A stretch of DNA of 64,000 bases from Ciborinia camelliae. Taxonomy: Eukaryota > Ascomycota > Leotiomycetes > Helotiales > Sclerotiniaceae. Below the pieces are notes generated by a model. The model was given only the letters and a program-made list of their open reading frames with translations, did not search any database and was not told the DNA's origin. The position numbers were made by a program, and so were the translations under genes. Shown one piece after another: positions 22,600-34,627 of this stretch. Location of the stretch: assembly GCA_025890175.1 (NCBI GenBank), contig JANPYM010000006.1, forward strand, positions 1,426,112-1,490,111. Direction: 5' to 3'. How positions within the stretch are numbered: the first letter of the stretch is position 1; the number at the start of each line of letters is the position of its first letter.

Positions 22600-24018
22600 G
22601 GACTATACCCTTATGTCAGTCATGTGTCCATATAATTTGGTGTCAAATTCCCACATCGAGATGAGTTTTCTTCAATATCCCATCACCTTTTCAACAACTT
22701 ATCATGAACCCCCTTAATGGCGGCTCCTAACAGGGAACCATGAACCCCCTGCCTCAAGTTCCTGAGAATCAGTAATACGCGCGGGAGGTTTTGGCTCCTG
22801 TTTTCACTTAGCACTTTTCAATGTATCAAAAAATAATAACGATTTTCTTACAGAAGATGTAAGAGGAATAGAAAGAACTAGATGTGCCGCTAGAATCACT
22901 AATAAAGGCCTAGTTGAGATAAACATGATGGATTGAGAGGGTACTCAATTTTGGTGTTCGATGAATGAGATACAGAACTGAGAGTTACTCTTTCTTACCC
23001 GTGAGGGAAGGTTTAAAAGGCCGATTATATGTGCTCGGTCTTCTGTTCAGCTGGCTATACTTCGACCGCCAAGATTGTGGCATGAGACATACGAAGTCTG
23101 AAAGTCACGAGTGGGTGAATGGTTTTTTTATATTCTCGAATGAATTGAATCATTTAGCTCGAGCAGCCATATTCCTTGGCTTCCGTTCTAACGCTGTTGG
23201 TGGCAAATTTCTGCCCTTGACAATTCTTTTGGTTTTTTCTTGGTGTTCCAACTGTTATTCAGGACCACGAGCCTCACCTCTTGTATTCTAATTCGCAAGC
23301 CCCGAATTCTAGGAAGAATAGTTACTGTGGATGCGGTCATCGGTATAACCCATGGCCTCAGGACTAAAATGTCACTCCAGTACCCAACTTCAATCTTGAA
23401 ATATGGGAAAGCAGAATACCATCGAACCCCACAATCAAACCTTCTATTACACATCAACGGAAGTTGTGGGACTAACTTTTGAAAGAAGGCATGTTGTACA
23501 AGTATTGGGAACGCACATGGTGGCACACGGTGGTACATATCAACGAGAAAAGAAAGGTTTCACAGGTGTCACGATAACAATGAAATTGAGGCATTCTTGG
23601 ACGGCAAACAACAGGATAATACCGGTTGTCAATGGTTCGTGCTTCGCTATCATTTTATTAAACGCTAGTCGAGAAATAACTTTCTCACTTTCTCATTCAA
23701 ATCCCACATGCCGAGGCGGCACATAGGTTCTCCATGGCATCATGGACCCCACGAATTCTCTATAACAAACACTTGATGGTCGAACAGAAATCCCTTGGTG
23801 AACACTCACCCAGATCAACCACATCCCAAGAAGATAAACCAAATCCCTCAATATACGAGGTATCTGGAACCATCAACCCGCAGTATACAACCAAACCACC
23901 CAGACGGCACCAAATCACGAAAATGGCATATTAATACCCGCCAGCCCGCGTCCTACCTACCCAAGGATTTACCAACGAGGAGTATCCAACACTAACCAAG
24001 GTCCCCAACCAATGTTTA
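22600..24018. other. Gene-poor region
   Basis: The longest frames (108 aa + at 22965-23291; 116 aa - at 23188-23538; 107 aa + at 23403-23726) overlap each other and show no domain or splice pattern. No gene is supported. The DNA just after 23940 is the 3' flank of the minus-strand gene. Confidence 0.45.
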
Positions 24019-24906
24019 TTACAAACCCACCTTTCTCTTCTTCTTCTTCTTGGCTGGTTCCGAACCGCCTCTCTCTTTATCAGCAAAATATCCAGCTAAC
24101 CGGGAAACTTCGCACTCTGCCAACGAATGTGCTCGCATGGTTGCTTCCTCCAACTCTTCGCCTGACTCCTCCATTCCACGCTTGATACGTGCCTCGATAA
24201 TTTCCTTCGTACCAACTCTGCGCGCCAACGAATTGTAGTGCATTTGATCCAAAGTAAGATTTGTACCAAGGTACTCCAAAGTCGTTGAGCATATGGTTAC
24301 AGGTGCTTCAGCTGCCAGTGATTGATATGCGTCAAGTTTTCTCTTCTTTGTAGGTATTTCAGCTGCCGGTGTTTGATGTGCGTCGGAATTTCTCTTCTTT
24401 GTAAATATTTCGGCTGCCGGTGTTTGATATGCGTCGGAATTTGTCTTCGTTATAGACCATTTGACCTTGGCAGATTTCGACGAATCCGACACACCAGCAT
24501 CAGGTATCGGTGTGGGAGTGAAGTAACCATTCTCGGGTTTCAAAACGACGACCTTTTTAAGTTCTTCAGCTGGGTGTAAATGAGGTTCAGGAGTCGGCCC
24601 TTCTGAGATTTCTGGAGTAGGTAAATGATGAAATGTCGTCGCACGCTCAACTGTTCGAGCTTCTCGGATGCGGCTCAAGACTCTTTTACATATTTGAGCT
24701 GGGTTTGTACGAACGTTCGACCAAGAGTTTAATTCTTTCCTAAGCATGGACTCTAGGTCTTCGAGCGATTGACCGGTAGCCATCAATTCTTTAAATCGTT
24801 CCTCCGCCAAACCATCGAGCTTCACGGAACGTGCTAGCAGAAACGTCAGTACTATTGCTGCGAACTCCCCCTTTCTTCCTCATCTAGAAAGTAGTTTACC
24901 AGACAT
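24019..24906 (-). CDS. Small fungal protein with internal repeats and basic nuclear-type tail
   Basis: Two exons: a 7-nt first exon (24906-24900, ATG TCT G) and 24833-24019, giving 273 residues. The tiny first exon is chosen because the large frame otherwise starts at GTG; splicing gives MSARSVKLDGLAEERF, and the 66-nt intron has a TACTGAC branch site and CTAG acceptor. An N-terminal helical part is followed by a Pro-rich linker. Then three tandem degenerate repeats of about 17 residues occur (SDAYQTPAAEI, SDAHQTPAAEI, LDAYQSLAAEA), each separated by Lys-Lys-Arg. A conserved-looking helix follows (LTLDQMHYNSLARRVGTKE), and the protein ends KKKKKRKVGL, an SV40-like nuclear signal. The function is unknown; a nuclear site is inferred. 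Confidence 0.75.
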
Positions 24907-26818
24907 TGTGTAAGGCAATACTATTGATTAGTAGATGATCAGTATGGATAAGTTGATATATAGGGACGTGTCGTCCTTGTTGTGCTAGATTTAAGTACAG
25001 AGATCTGAAAATGTACGTGGTTGCTGGGCTGATATCAGTATCGATCTTATTAAGAAGGCGCGATCGGTGAAAAACAATGTATCTCCTGGGCAACCAAGTG
25101 TTCAAGACAGAATATTTTAAGAAGTCGATCTGCTTTCTTATTGTGTCTGCTGATTGTATTGTTTTGTTTTGTCCTTGATGTTGTATTTTGGAAGAAAGAT
25201 GGTGGGAAATCGAAATTCGAGTTGAGATGGCTTATAAACCATCCGAAGCCGTACCAGCAATAAAAGAAGTCATCCGACACCTAGTGAATGTCCCGTACTG
25301 GGGGATACATTATTCACTTTCAATCAATGATTCGTTACCCAAATTTGAATGGGCTGTAGTCGCGAAAGTATGTGGCATTAGACAAGTGTTTTGAGTGAAG
25401 TGTTGACTTCCGAGTAGAATAAACAATGAGAAAGAGATTTGACGCCATACACAAATGCCAGAGCCGAGTCCATCAAGATTCTTCTCCCTTGAACCGGAAT
25501 GTTTTGGAAAATCTCTTTCCATTTCATCTGATTTCCAAAATCGCGGGTTCGAAAGTAATTCCTCCGTACTAAACAACAAGTGAAGTAAGAATCAACCGAT
25601 ATATAATCCTCCCTTCAGCTGGATCAACCGCGTTTGGAAAGATCAAACCCAACCTCCCACTTTGTAGACTTTGGATATCATATGTATCCATGAGCAAAAA
25701 TATATGGCCGTTCATTCCACTTCTGGATGTGCATCTTTTCGGTGGTATCTTTCTCGGGTATACAATCTTTTTAGAAGAGTAGAATGCAAGAAGCGAAGGT
25801 TATGCATCTTGATTTTAATGATTAGATACAAAATGTGAGAGAGGGATCCAATGTATCCTAATGAGTTTCAAAAACAAAAAAGGAACGAGATGCTTATGGC
25901 TAGGTCATAAAACATCCCGAAGATCAAAAAGCCCATGTAGCAACAGTAGAAAGCTGCCACAAAGTCCTGAGTCGGGTGAATGAGAAAGTTGACTCATATT
26001 TTAGCCCAAAATACTACACTGCAGTGCAATGTATGTAGCCCGTCGACTCTTAAGTTGTGTGAATATACGAGTATAGTCTGAACTGTTATGGGCTTTCGAC
26101 TATGCTTGTGTAAACACCAGGCGTTGAAGACAATGGGTGATGGTTATATATTCATTATTGCGGCTTTTTTTGGCTGGTAAGCGGAAGTCTAAAATCCAGG
26201 CTTCGCTTCGAGATGAAGTGAAGTATGTGTAAAGGTAGGTATAGACGCGACACCAAATATTTTCGAATTCGATGAAGTCATCTACTGCACGAACAACAAT
26301 AATCCAGGGTTGAATAATTATTTCTGTTATCTTGTCTAGTGTTTCGCCAGTCGATATTTCGTGTACTTCATTTATTCCAGATATCCTTCCGTGCATTTTC
26401 AATCAATGGTCCCGGAACGAACCCAGTCCAAACCCATTTGCAGTCCAAGTTGTTATAGCTCTTCCTCCTCCCATTCAAGCCCCAATCTCATAATCATAAA
26501 CTATCCGCCCCCCTCAAACTCCTCTGCCGAAACCCCATTTCCCAAATATCCAAACCTATCTGTTCTTCCCCTTGTCTCATTCCACTGATTTCCATCTCCA
26601 TAACTCTCCCATCCCGTTCACTCAAACTCTTCCCATCGAGGCCGCTCCCACATATGAAAAAAATGGGCCTGACTACCAGGATGCAGCGCCAAAAACCGCG
26701 CCTCATTTTTACCATTCCGATACCAACTTTACACCCCTCCATCCGTCTACGCAGTTCTGAGCATAAACTTCCCTATATGTTCTGCGTAGTCTTTGACTGC
26801 GGCTGGTAGGGGTCGGAA
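24907..26818. other. Gene-poor region
   Basis: Promoter of the minus-strand gene at 24019-24906, then AT-rich DNA. A Ser/Pro-rich plus-strand reading around 26405-26760 switches frame near 26570 and may be decayed coding sequence, but it is too weak to call. Confidence 0.4.
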
Positions 26819-27586
26819 TCAGGAGATATTTTCTAGGTGGTATTTTTGGGTGGATTTTAGGGCGAAGGTGCTAAGTTGTTCGGTTATTATGGGGATACCA
26901 TTGGGGCCAAGAAATGTTGGGGTGGTGGGTTCCCTTTGGGTATTTGGGAGGATAGGGGAGTGAATGGAAAGGGGAAAGAGGAACTTGGACTTACTTACAA
27001 GACACATACGCCTGACATGGATTATGCTTCCACAGATCGTGTAGATTACCATGCCCTCCAATAATAGGGAATCTTAATCGCATCGACTTTTATAAGATTG
27101 CCATTTCTGAGTTTGATGTCCTCGGATTGAACTTCTTCAATGTCATATACGATAACATCGACATTTGGTTATGTTAAGACATTTAGGTAACCAATTCCTG
27201 GAGTTACATGTCGGAATCTGACGGAGAAACTGGGCATTAGGACTTCGAGGAGATATTTGTCATAGTTGAGGGTATCGGCCATGTAGACAAAGACGATCCA
27301 TTTGGTTTCTTGTACTTCGGGGCTGCCTCGCAAGATCTAGTTCACCAATTAGACTATGCTCGAGGGAAATAATAGGAATGGTACTTACTGTCTTGAATCT
27401 CCTATTATACAAAGCTTCTTTGAATGGCTTTGAGAAACTTTGTGTATGTATAGGGAGACTTCCATATCCGAGCCGAGAACCTAAGTTATAAGTGAGGATT
27501 GATGAACAACAGATTAAACGGATTTGGGTGCGTGCCCAGCTGAGACAGTTCAACCAACCTTCACAGAGGATATTCTCTTCCTCCAT
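26819..27586 (-). pseudogene. Gene relic with in-frame stop and frameshift
   Basis: ATG at 27586 begins a well-formed three-exon reading (27586-27559, 27480-27389, from 27336) whose joins give CEGSRLGYGSLPIHTQSF and NRRFKTILRGSPEVQETKW. It continues as WIVFVYMADTLNYDKYLLEV and VRFRHVTPGIGYLNVLT, then meets TAA (27171-27169). Beyond the stop the same frame stays protein-like (PNVDVIVYDIEEVQSEDI) until about 27050. There a frame change is needed to reach GHGNLHDLWKHNPCQAY, which ends at a GTAAGT donor. A last piece (GPNGIPIITEQLSTF) stops at 26819. The stop may be a C-to-T change of CAA. The family is not recognised. Confidence 0.5.
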
Positions 27587-28699
27587 GACGAAGGGAATTA
27601 TCAATCGCTTTTTTCACTTTTTACTTTGGGTGCCTGACGGTCAGTGTTCTACTTAGTATTTACCGTATTCTGTATATGGGCCTGTATATACCGTATTAGA
27701 TCCTCAATACGCGCTACTGCTGTATGGTAGTATACTAAGTTCCTCTCCCACAGCCAGATCTCAAACACATTACAATGTACGTACCTCCACGGGTTCTTAG
27801 TTTTGAGTCCCGGATTTGGACGTATATCATTTGCTTTTTTTCTGTTAGCCCATCTAATCCCTTTCCTCTAATTATCATTCAAGCTGGAATGCCCTAGCTT
27901 TTGAATTACATCGCCCTCGATTCCGAATTATATCCTTATAATTTTCTAAGAGGTAGTTGTAAGAGAAGAGAACAAACCCAAAAGGCCTAAAACTTGAATG
28001 CGTGAAAGATTCAAAAGCTAGAAAATTAGAATAATTCACTCGAAAAAAAGAATTCTGGGATTTTAATTGCAATTTAAATTTCACTATTTCCGTGTCTTCC
28101 CAGTGGTATTCAGTATTACCCAGATACTAAATATCTTTAGTAGTATGGAATTTAATATCACATACATAAATATTTCTAAAAAGTGCAGTACATATCACTA
28201 TACGGCCCGTATATGGAAGATTGGAAATGGTCGGTATATTCATCTCACCGTAGATAGGGACCGTACATAGGAATCGCACATATGGATCGTACATAGGGAT
28301 CGTACAAAGAGGGGACGTACGAATTAACTAGCGCTCGCTATAGTTCTTCGGCCTTCTATATAAGATACCAACGTCATAGTAGTTTTATAGGGACTGAACT
28401 TACACTTTCAACATACACCAGGTTAATACTAACAGAAATATTATCGCAAACATTAGTTAGTGCAACCAGATTTGACACTCAATATTCTAGCTTTCGTTCC
28501 TTTTCCCCTTTCTCTTTACTTGTACAAAAACTCTATACCTTCCCATCTTCTTCCACAGCGAAGGATTCCACAAGGTCGATCTAAAATCACATCACTTAAC
28601 AATACCAGATAAAACTTCCTCGCCTCCAACATACTTTCCTGTCATTATTACAACTCAAAAAATCACGGGGCTGCCCCAACCATAAAATTCAGCTCAGAG
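27587..28699. other. Intergenic gap
   Basis: AT-rich DNA between the relic and the homeodomain-like gene. Imperfect repeats of GATCGTACATAGG occur at about 28250-28310. A CT-rich tract (28480-28560) just upstream of the ATG at 28700 looks like a leader. Confidence 0.5.
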
Positions 28700-29692
28700 A
28701 TGCCTGCTTCTAAAGCACCGTCAGCTACTCTTCCGGTGGGTCTGCCTGGTGATAAAGAAGAAAACCCTTCCGATCTCTCTTGTAAGTCCAGCGTCCAAAA
28801 TGGTTAGCAATCCCTAGCCAGCCTTTACTAATTACTTACGGCCCCTAGCTCGTCCACAAAGCAATACCCCAAAGTTCGTGAGAAAGTTTTTCACGCAGGT
28901 CCAAACAGATGGGTTAAATGAATTCGCAGAAAATGATCTTAGTCCTTCTAGGGATGAAATTGAGATACTTGGGAAACAGTATCATCTGACGTATAAGCAA
29001 ATTTATGTAGGTTTTACTCGAATATTTGAAACTTTGGAAGCTGGGCTAATGGTGTTATACTAGCAATGGTTCTATAATAAACGAAAAATTTCGGAAAAAG
29101 AACAAGCGAAGAAAGCACTAGAGCAAGAGGGTCTGAATCGAAAGCGATCTCAAGCATCAGCTTTAGAGCCGGCAAAAAGTGACAATAGAGGTGATGCTCA
29201 AAATAACACCTACGATGTTTCAAAGGAGGTGGTTTCATCGAAAAAGCTCAAGGTTGCCGATTTTTCAACCATTGAATCATACAATAGCAATCGAAACCAT
29301 TCATTCGCTATTGACAAAGAAAAAGTGGTAAGTATAGACATTGCTTAACATACTAAAAATCATTGCTAACTCAAATCTAGGATTACTTGATTGAGATCAA
29401 AACACCTGCCTGGACTCCAATAATAGAGGAGGCATCAAATACAGAAGGTGCCTGGATCTCTGATGAAGCCAAGAAAGAATTGATTCAGAAGTGCAACCAT
29501 TTGAGTGAAAAGATTGCAGCGTCTCAAGAAAGCAAGAAAAAGCTTACAGAGCAATATATTACGCATTTGAACACCGTTGAGAAACAGCTGAAAGTTGCTG
29601 ACGAGGTTCGGAGGGAGATTGACGAAATGGAAATCAATGAATTAAAATTGATGGCTGAACTGGATGAATCTTTGGAGTTTACAATGAAGTAG
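28700..29692 (+). CDS. Homeodomain-like protein with C-terminal coiled coil
   Basis: Exons 28700-28781, 28849-29006, 29064-29327 and 29381-29692 join to 271 residues. Residues 36-90 read as a homeodomain. Two short helices (FVRKFFTQVQ, RDEIEILGKQYHL) are followed by the recognition helix TYKQIYQWFYNKRK (75-88), which keeps the diagnostic W82, F83, N85 and R87 of the WFxNxR signature. Intron 2 falls inside this helix, so the motif appears only after splicing. Residues about 90-165 are polar and basic (KRSQAS, KKLKVADF). Residues about 195-265 form a heptad-rich acidic coiled coil (KKLTEQYITHLNTVEKQLK). Homeodomain proteins bind DNA and regulate transcription; the coiled coil suggests dimers. 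The target is unknown. It is shorter and more divergent than usual fungal HD regulators. Confidence 0.82.
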
Positions 29693-31116
29693 GTAACTCC
29701 GGAATATTTGTGTCGGTACAATCATGTGACTGTACATAGGGGGACTGTATGAGCTACTTGCTACTAGCTGGTATCATCCACGTTAGTGCCTCAGCACTCG
29801 TGAAAGTAGTATTATCAATAATAGGAATCAAGTATTATCATACATACAAGATTAATGAGTACCTACTTAGACTTTGACCACCAAATTAAAACCCACGATT
29901 TGTTTCTTGCTTGCTTTCACCTCAACCAGAAAATAAAGTGACGGATGCATTTAAAACAGAAGCTTTTCTTTATACAGGAAAGGATACTCTGGTAAATTCC
30001 CATGGGAACCTTTTTTTCAAGTTCCTGGATTATTTATATAAGCAAACTTACCAAGCAGCATTGAGAATCAAACCCGAATTCCTCCTGGCACACCAAGCAA
30101 GGTTCCATGTGCACTCTCTGTGCTAAAGATAAATTGATGACCAATTGCTTTACAATCACGACTCTGCATGAATGTAAAGTCGGTCTGGGACCTAATACAA
30201 GTCTGAATTTATAACAGGAAATTATCTGATGAGCTGTTATACTGCCAAGACTCGAGTTATTCAGAGAGTGGAACGATTGAATAGATGATTTCAAGACATT
30301 CTGGAACTTTGCCAGGCCGAATTGCGCGTCTAGTTCCGGTTCTTCGGAACAGCCCCGGAACCTTGCATCTAAACCCTTTGGGAAATATCCGCTGTAAATT
30401 ATAATGGAGAAGATGCGGCTATATTTCACCATGGTAAAGTGTGTGTGGTGGAAAATGAGTGGTAAAGTGGGACAATTGCAAGGCGATCAACAATTGTACC
30501 AAAGTGGGTGTGGAGCTGGAGCTGAGCTAAGGCATTGACCATATTGCGAACAGCACGTGCTACAAAAATTGGAGGCATGTAATATGGTGGAGTACGTTAC
30601 CAGCGCATGGGAAAGTGGGATATTGCATCTGGAATCTATTGATTGTCCGTTTTATTGATACTTCAACCTTCCAACCTTGGCAAACACTCCCGCCTCCAAC
30701 TTGCTTTAACAGTGTATTACCCCGTCTTATCTCACCCATCTGAGCCTACCTCGGTAAGCTTCAACCCCTTTGTAGCCTAGTTTTCTTTAACCTAATGTCA
30801 GGCAAGCCAGCTCAACAGAATATATGAAGGGATTAATCAGAGTAGTGGATAATTTACCACTTACTTTTTGCTTGGTATTGCTAGTACTCCTAGCGATCCT
30901 CATAGTAGGGAACACTAGTGCCATCGAATAATGTTTGCGAAAATCGAAGTATGTTTGGATAGATTGGAAAGAGCTAAGAAGGTTGGGCTGTTGAGGATCA
31001 ATCGTAAAATCATATATAGTCTGGATAGATGTAAGCGACTTGGCAACCTGCTTCGACTTTTTTTCTAACTCAACTGTTGCATCTCAACATTAATTTGGGA
31101 AAGAAATAGAACCATT
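29693..31116. other. Intergenic gap
   Basis: 3' flank of the homeodomain-like gene and promoter of the halogenase-like gene. No coding feature is supported; a 132-aa minus frame at 30034-30432 has no recognisable content. Confidence 0.5.
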
Positions 31117-33312
31117 ATGGCTTCAAAAATGACTGCAAGTTTGGGCTTCAACCAAGATTCACGCAACACAGTTTTGCAAACAATGATGGGTATCAAAATT
31201 TTCGACCTCTTTGCGAGCCTTGTTGCGACAACTAGACAACAAATTTCAGATACCGCATATCTAAATTCCTACAATTCACGTGGAAACACACTTCCTGAAA
31301 GTTCTGATGTTGTTGTTATTGGTGGGGGAATACACGCCTTGATATACGCTATTCACGTAAAGAGTTTGGAACTCCAGGAGAATGAAAGTGAGTCTAATCT
31401 ATCATCTACCCATCAATAGGCGTGCAATTTAGCTAGTAGATGGGTATTGAGATAAACTTTATCCTATTTGGACAAATAATATCAAAGAACTAAAACGATC
31501 CAGAGAGTAATGCTGCTCATCGTCATGCACTTGCTGATTTTGACTACAGACGCAAGTACAACAAGCATGACTATTCTCGAGAAGTCATCCAGTCCAACTT
31601 ACAAAATTGGAGAATCAACATTAACCGTTTTCGGGCTTTGGCTCAAGACAGTCGGTATTGATTCTCCAATGCTTTCACGTCTCTTTGGACCAAAGGATGG
31701 CTTGGCATTTTTCTACTTTTCCTCCGAAGGCGACCCAGAGAATTACACGCAGTTTGTTGCCAACGGGCCTCCAGCAGACTTCGTACCAACCCTCCAAGTC
31801 GAAAGAAAGATCAGCGAGTTAATGCTTACACTCTATGCACAACGCCTGGGAATAACGGTTCTTCATGGAAAGGAAGTCATCCTTGAGAAGAAAGGCGCAA
31901 TGGCGGACGAGAGTGATGGGATATCCGTTCAAGTACGAGACTCTGAGACAATGATGGAGGAATCGGTGGAAGCTCGACTTGTGGTTGATGCGACTGGTCG
32001 TTTCCACCGCTTCGTGTCGAAAGAGGCACGTATAGAGCGCGTGGAAGGATTCAACTCAAATGCGTATTGGGCGTATTTTGAATGTTTAGGCGACGAAGAC
32101 GATATTCCTCTGAGATATTATCAAAGTGTTAACACGAACCATATTTGTCTTCCTGAAGGGTAAGTTCTCAAACTTTTAGTTCCAACGGTAAAAGCTAATT
32201 GATTAACTTTCAGATGGGCTTGGGTCATCAGACTTCCTTCTTGGGAGGGTAGTTCTATCCCTAATCTTACGGCCATGATCAACCACTTGCTAGATCTCAA
32301 CGCGGCGAAAGCACCAGCAGATTCATATCCTTCAGTCCCAGAGCTGATTGAAAGATTTCAAGTCAAGTTTCGGTGGGTTGTTAGCATCGGTTTCGCTCTT
32401 CGTTCCGATGTTGTCTACCCAGAAAACATTTCCACTTATGGAAGCAATGAAGCTGAACAGAAATTTAATTGGATTGTGTCCCGATACCAGAAAGTATCCG
32501 AATTGATGGAAAGGCATAAGCTCATTGAGAATCTTTATGGACCAGGAACTACGTGGTTTGTCCGTAAAAACCTCGCTTTCCGCGCGCCACGAGTTACTGG
32601 AAAGAATTGGTTGGCCATCGGAGATGCAACAGGTTTTACCAACCCGTTATACTCACCAGGCATCAATGCAAATATGAGCACCAGTATATATGCCGCTGAG
32701 ATGACGAAGAAGTATCTGTCTGCCAAGAACCCATCTCTCAAGAAAGATTTATTCGAGAAATATGAAGACTTTTGCAGAGATCGTGTCCCGAACAATCAAC
32801 GTATGAACGTCTTTAATTATGTGTGTATGCGATCTCCCGACCTTGGACCACTGGGACCAATCTGGCAGTATTTGTGCGGAACAGGAAACGAGAAATTCCA
32901 GAATGCAAAGAAGTTGAACCTGCGAAATGCCCACGAGCTTTTAACAACTTGGGATTGGGGATCGAATCAAGAGGAATTCATCGCTTTTAGCAAACTGGTT
33001 ATCGAGATGCTTGAGGGACCACCGGACGCTAAGCTATCCCAGAAAACCATTGAAGAGGTAAAGAAACTCTCAGCAGATCACTTGAAGGTGGCCATGGCTT
33101 CTGGCAAATACAAGGGAAGGTGGGCAGGATTGTTGCGCTGGTATGATGACGACCTTAACTTTATGGCGGATAAAACAGATAGAGATGTATTGGCCCGACG
33201 GTGTCAATCATGTGGGGAGTGGAAGATGTTGAGATCTGATTGCAGAAAATGTGTATACTGTGGCTGGGAGCATACTGTCGAGGAGAGTACAAAGATTCTT
33301 TACCGAAGCTGA
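31117..33312 (+). CDS. Flavin-dependent halogenase-like protein with C-terminal Cys cluster
   Basis: Exons 31117-31387, 31550-32159 and 32214-33312 join to 659 residues. The FAD motif VVVIGGGIHA (65-74) has Ala for the last Gly of GxGxxG. KIGEST is at 109-114, followed by FGPKDGLAFFYF (136-147), where K139 fits the Lys of the FxxKxG region proposed to carry the halogen. The halogenase signature WxWxI is present as WAWVIRLP (295-302) and is formed across intron 2. The Fx.Px.Sx.G signature is present as FTNPLYSPG (435-443), after the GDATG flavin motif. These motifs together indicate a reduced-flavin halogenase family member. The substrate is unknown and there is no signal peptide. The C-terminus (624-643) adds a cysteine cluster (CQSC, then CRKCVYC) like a zinc ribbon. 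No polyketide or peptide synthase lies nearby. Confidence 0.85.
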
Positions 33313-34627
33313 GAATGACTGAGTGCATCCTGTGGAAAGAATGTAAATAGAGTGTAAGTAGGCGAAGCAAGTCTCAACCTAGAATAATTCCAAGGTTCTA
33401 ATATATGGAAGAATAATATAGCAATAGCAAGTTGATATTCAAATTGCATGGTATGGTGTGACAGGATGGCATGACAGCGTGACAGGCGTCTTCGCGAGAT
33501 ATTCACAGTGATTTGACAATCACGAGCAATTGATGTCATATGATAAGGCGTCCTCTTACTGTAACCTTAACTTGTTAGGTTCTAATTTTAGCACAATCTA
33601 ATTTATTTCCAAGGTAACCTAACATGAAATAGACGTGGAAGTAGAGCGGGTAGATTATAACAAGTCTGATACTCATAATTATACTGTTATCACGATTATT
33701 TCATACCTAGCATTACATTTGTTGTTTTGATCGGTTTCCTGGGCACAGCCTGAAGTATATGTACACTTCATAAATGAAGGTATACAGGGTATTGAGGTAC
33801 AGAAAACTGATCTGCAAGTGGATTGAAAAAGATACTCCGAATTATATTAAACTACGAAAATGTATACTTTTATGCTATTCAAAAGCATGCTAAAATGAAG
33901 CTATTCCCAATGCGTATTTCCATGCGGTTTCTGGTACCTAGTATTATATGCCATCTAACAGAACGAAGCCCACAAAGATTGAATGAAAACCACAGATAAT
34001 TTCCTCACTCCGCGAAGCAACGAGTGATGTGACCGGCAACCACCCTTTAAAATGCCTCAAATGCATACATAGGCCAGTAACAGCATAATTAACTTATCCA
34101 AGGACACACACAGTCTTACCCCAAATCAAAATCGACCAAATACCACAGAATCTCCCCAACATTCGACACGTTTTAAATACGAACCCAGCGACTTCCTGAG
34201 ACCATTTCCTATAATAGGCCCTGGAGTCAACAAATCTTCCAAGATAAACTCATATTATATCTTCCAACTTGGATCAGACCATGAACCAATCGAAATCCGG
34301 GACTCATGCTACTCGGTTGACAACCCCGTGAGGCTGATCAATCAATAACCTAGTTTTCAAGAAAGCAGGCCTTGGCCGACTGGCAACGGGATTTACGGAT
34401 TGTTCAAGATACTAAGACTTGATGTCAAGATGAGAGGCCTAGATTTCGGCTTCAACAATTGTGAAACCGGATATACAAGTATAGTGGGATGATTATGTGA
34501 GTAGTAGTTTTCTTTTTCTTCAGGAAAAGGGGACAAATTTCACAGGTCACGATGCGTTATTATGATTAATATATTCTTTTTACGGATATTACTGATTAAA
34601 ACTCACTGGTCTCCTCACCATCAGCCC
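33313..34627. other. Convergent intergenic gap
   Basis: 3' flanks of the halogenase-like gene (+) and the repeat glycoprotein (-). AT-rich, with no gene or strong repeat. Confidence 0.5.

Noticed and set aside
22965..23726. Three overlapping frames of 107-116 codons
   Set aside because: They overlap on opposite strands, lack motifs and have no splice context; chance frames are likely.
28700..33312. Secondary-metabolite cluster around the halogenase
   Set aside because: No synthase, P450, methyltransferase or cluster-type transporter is adjacent. The homeodomain-like gene is 1.4 kb upstream, but nothing links the two.
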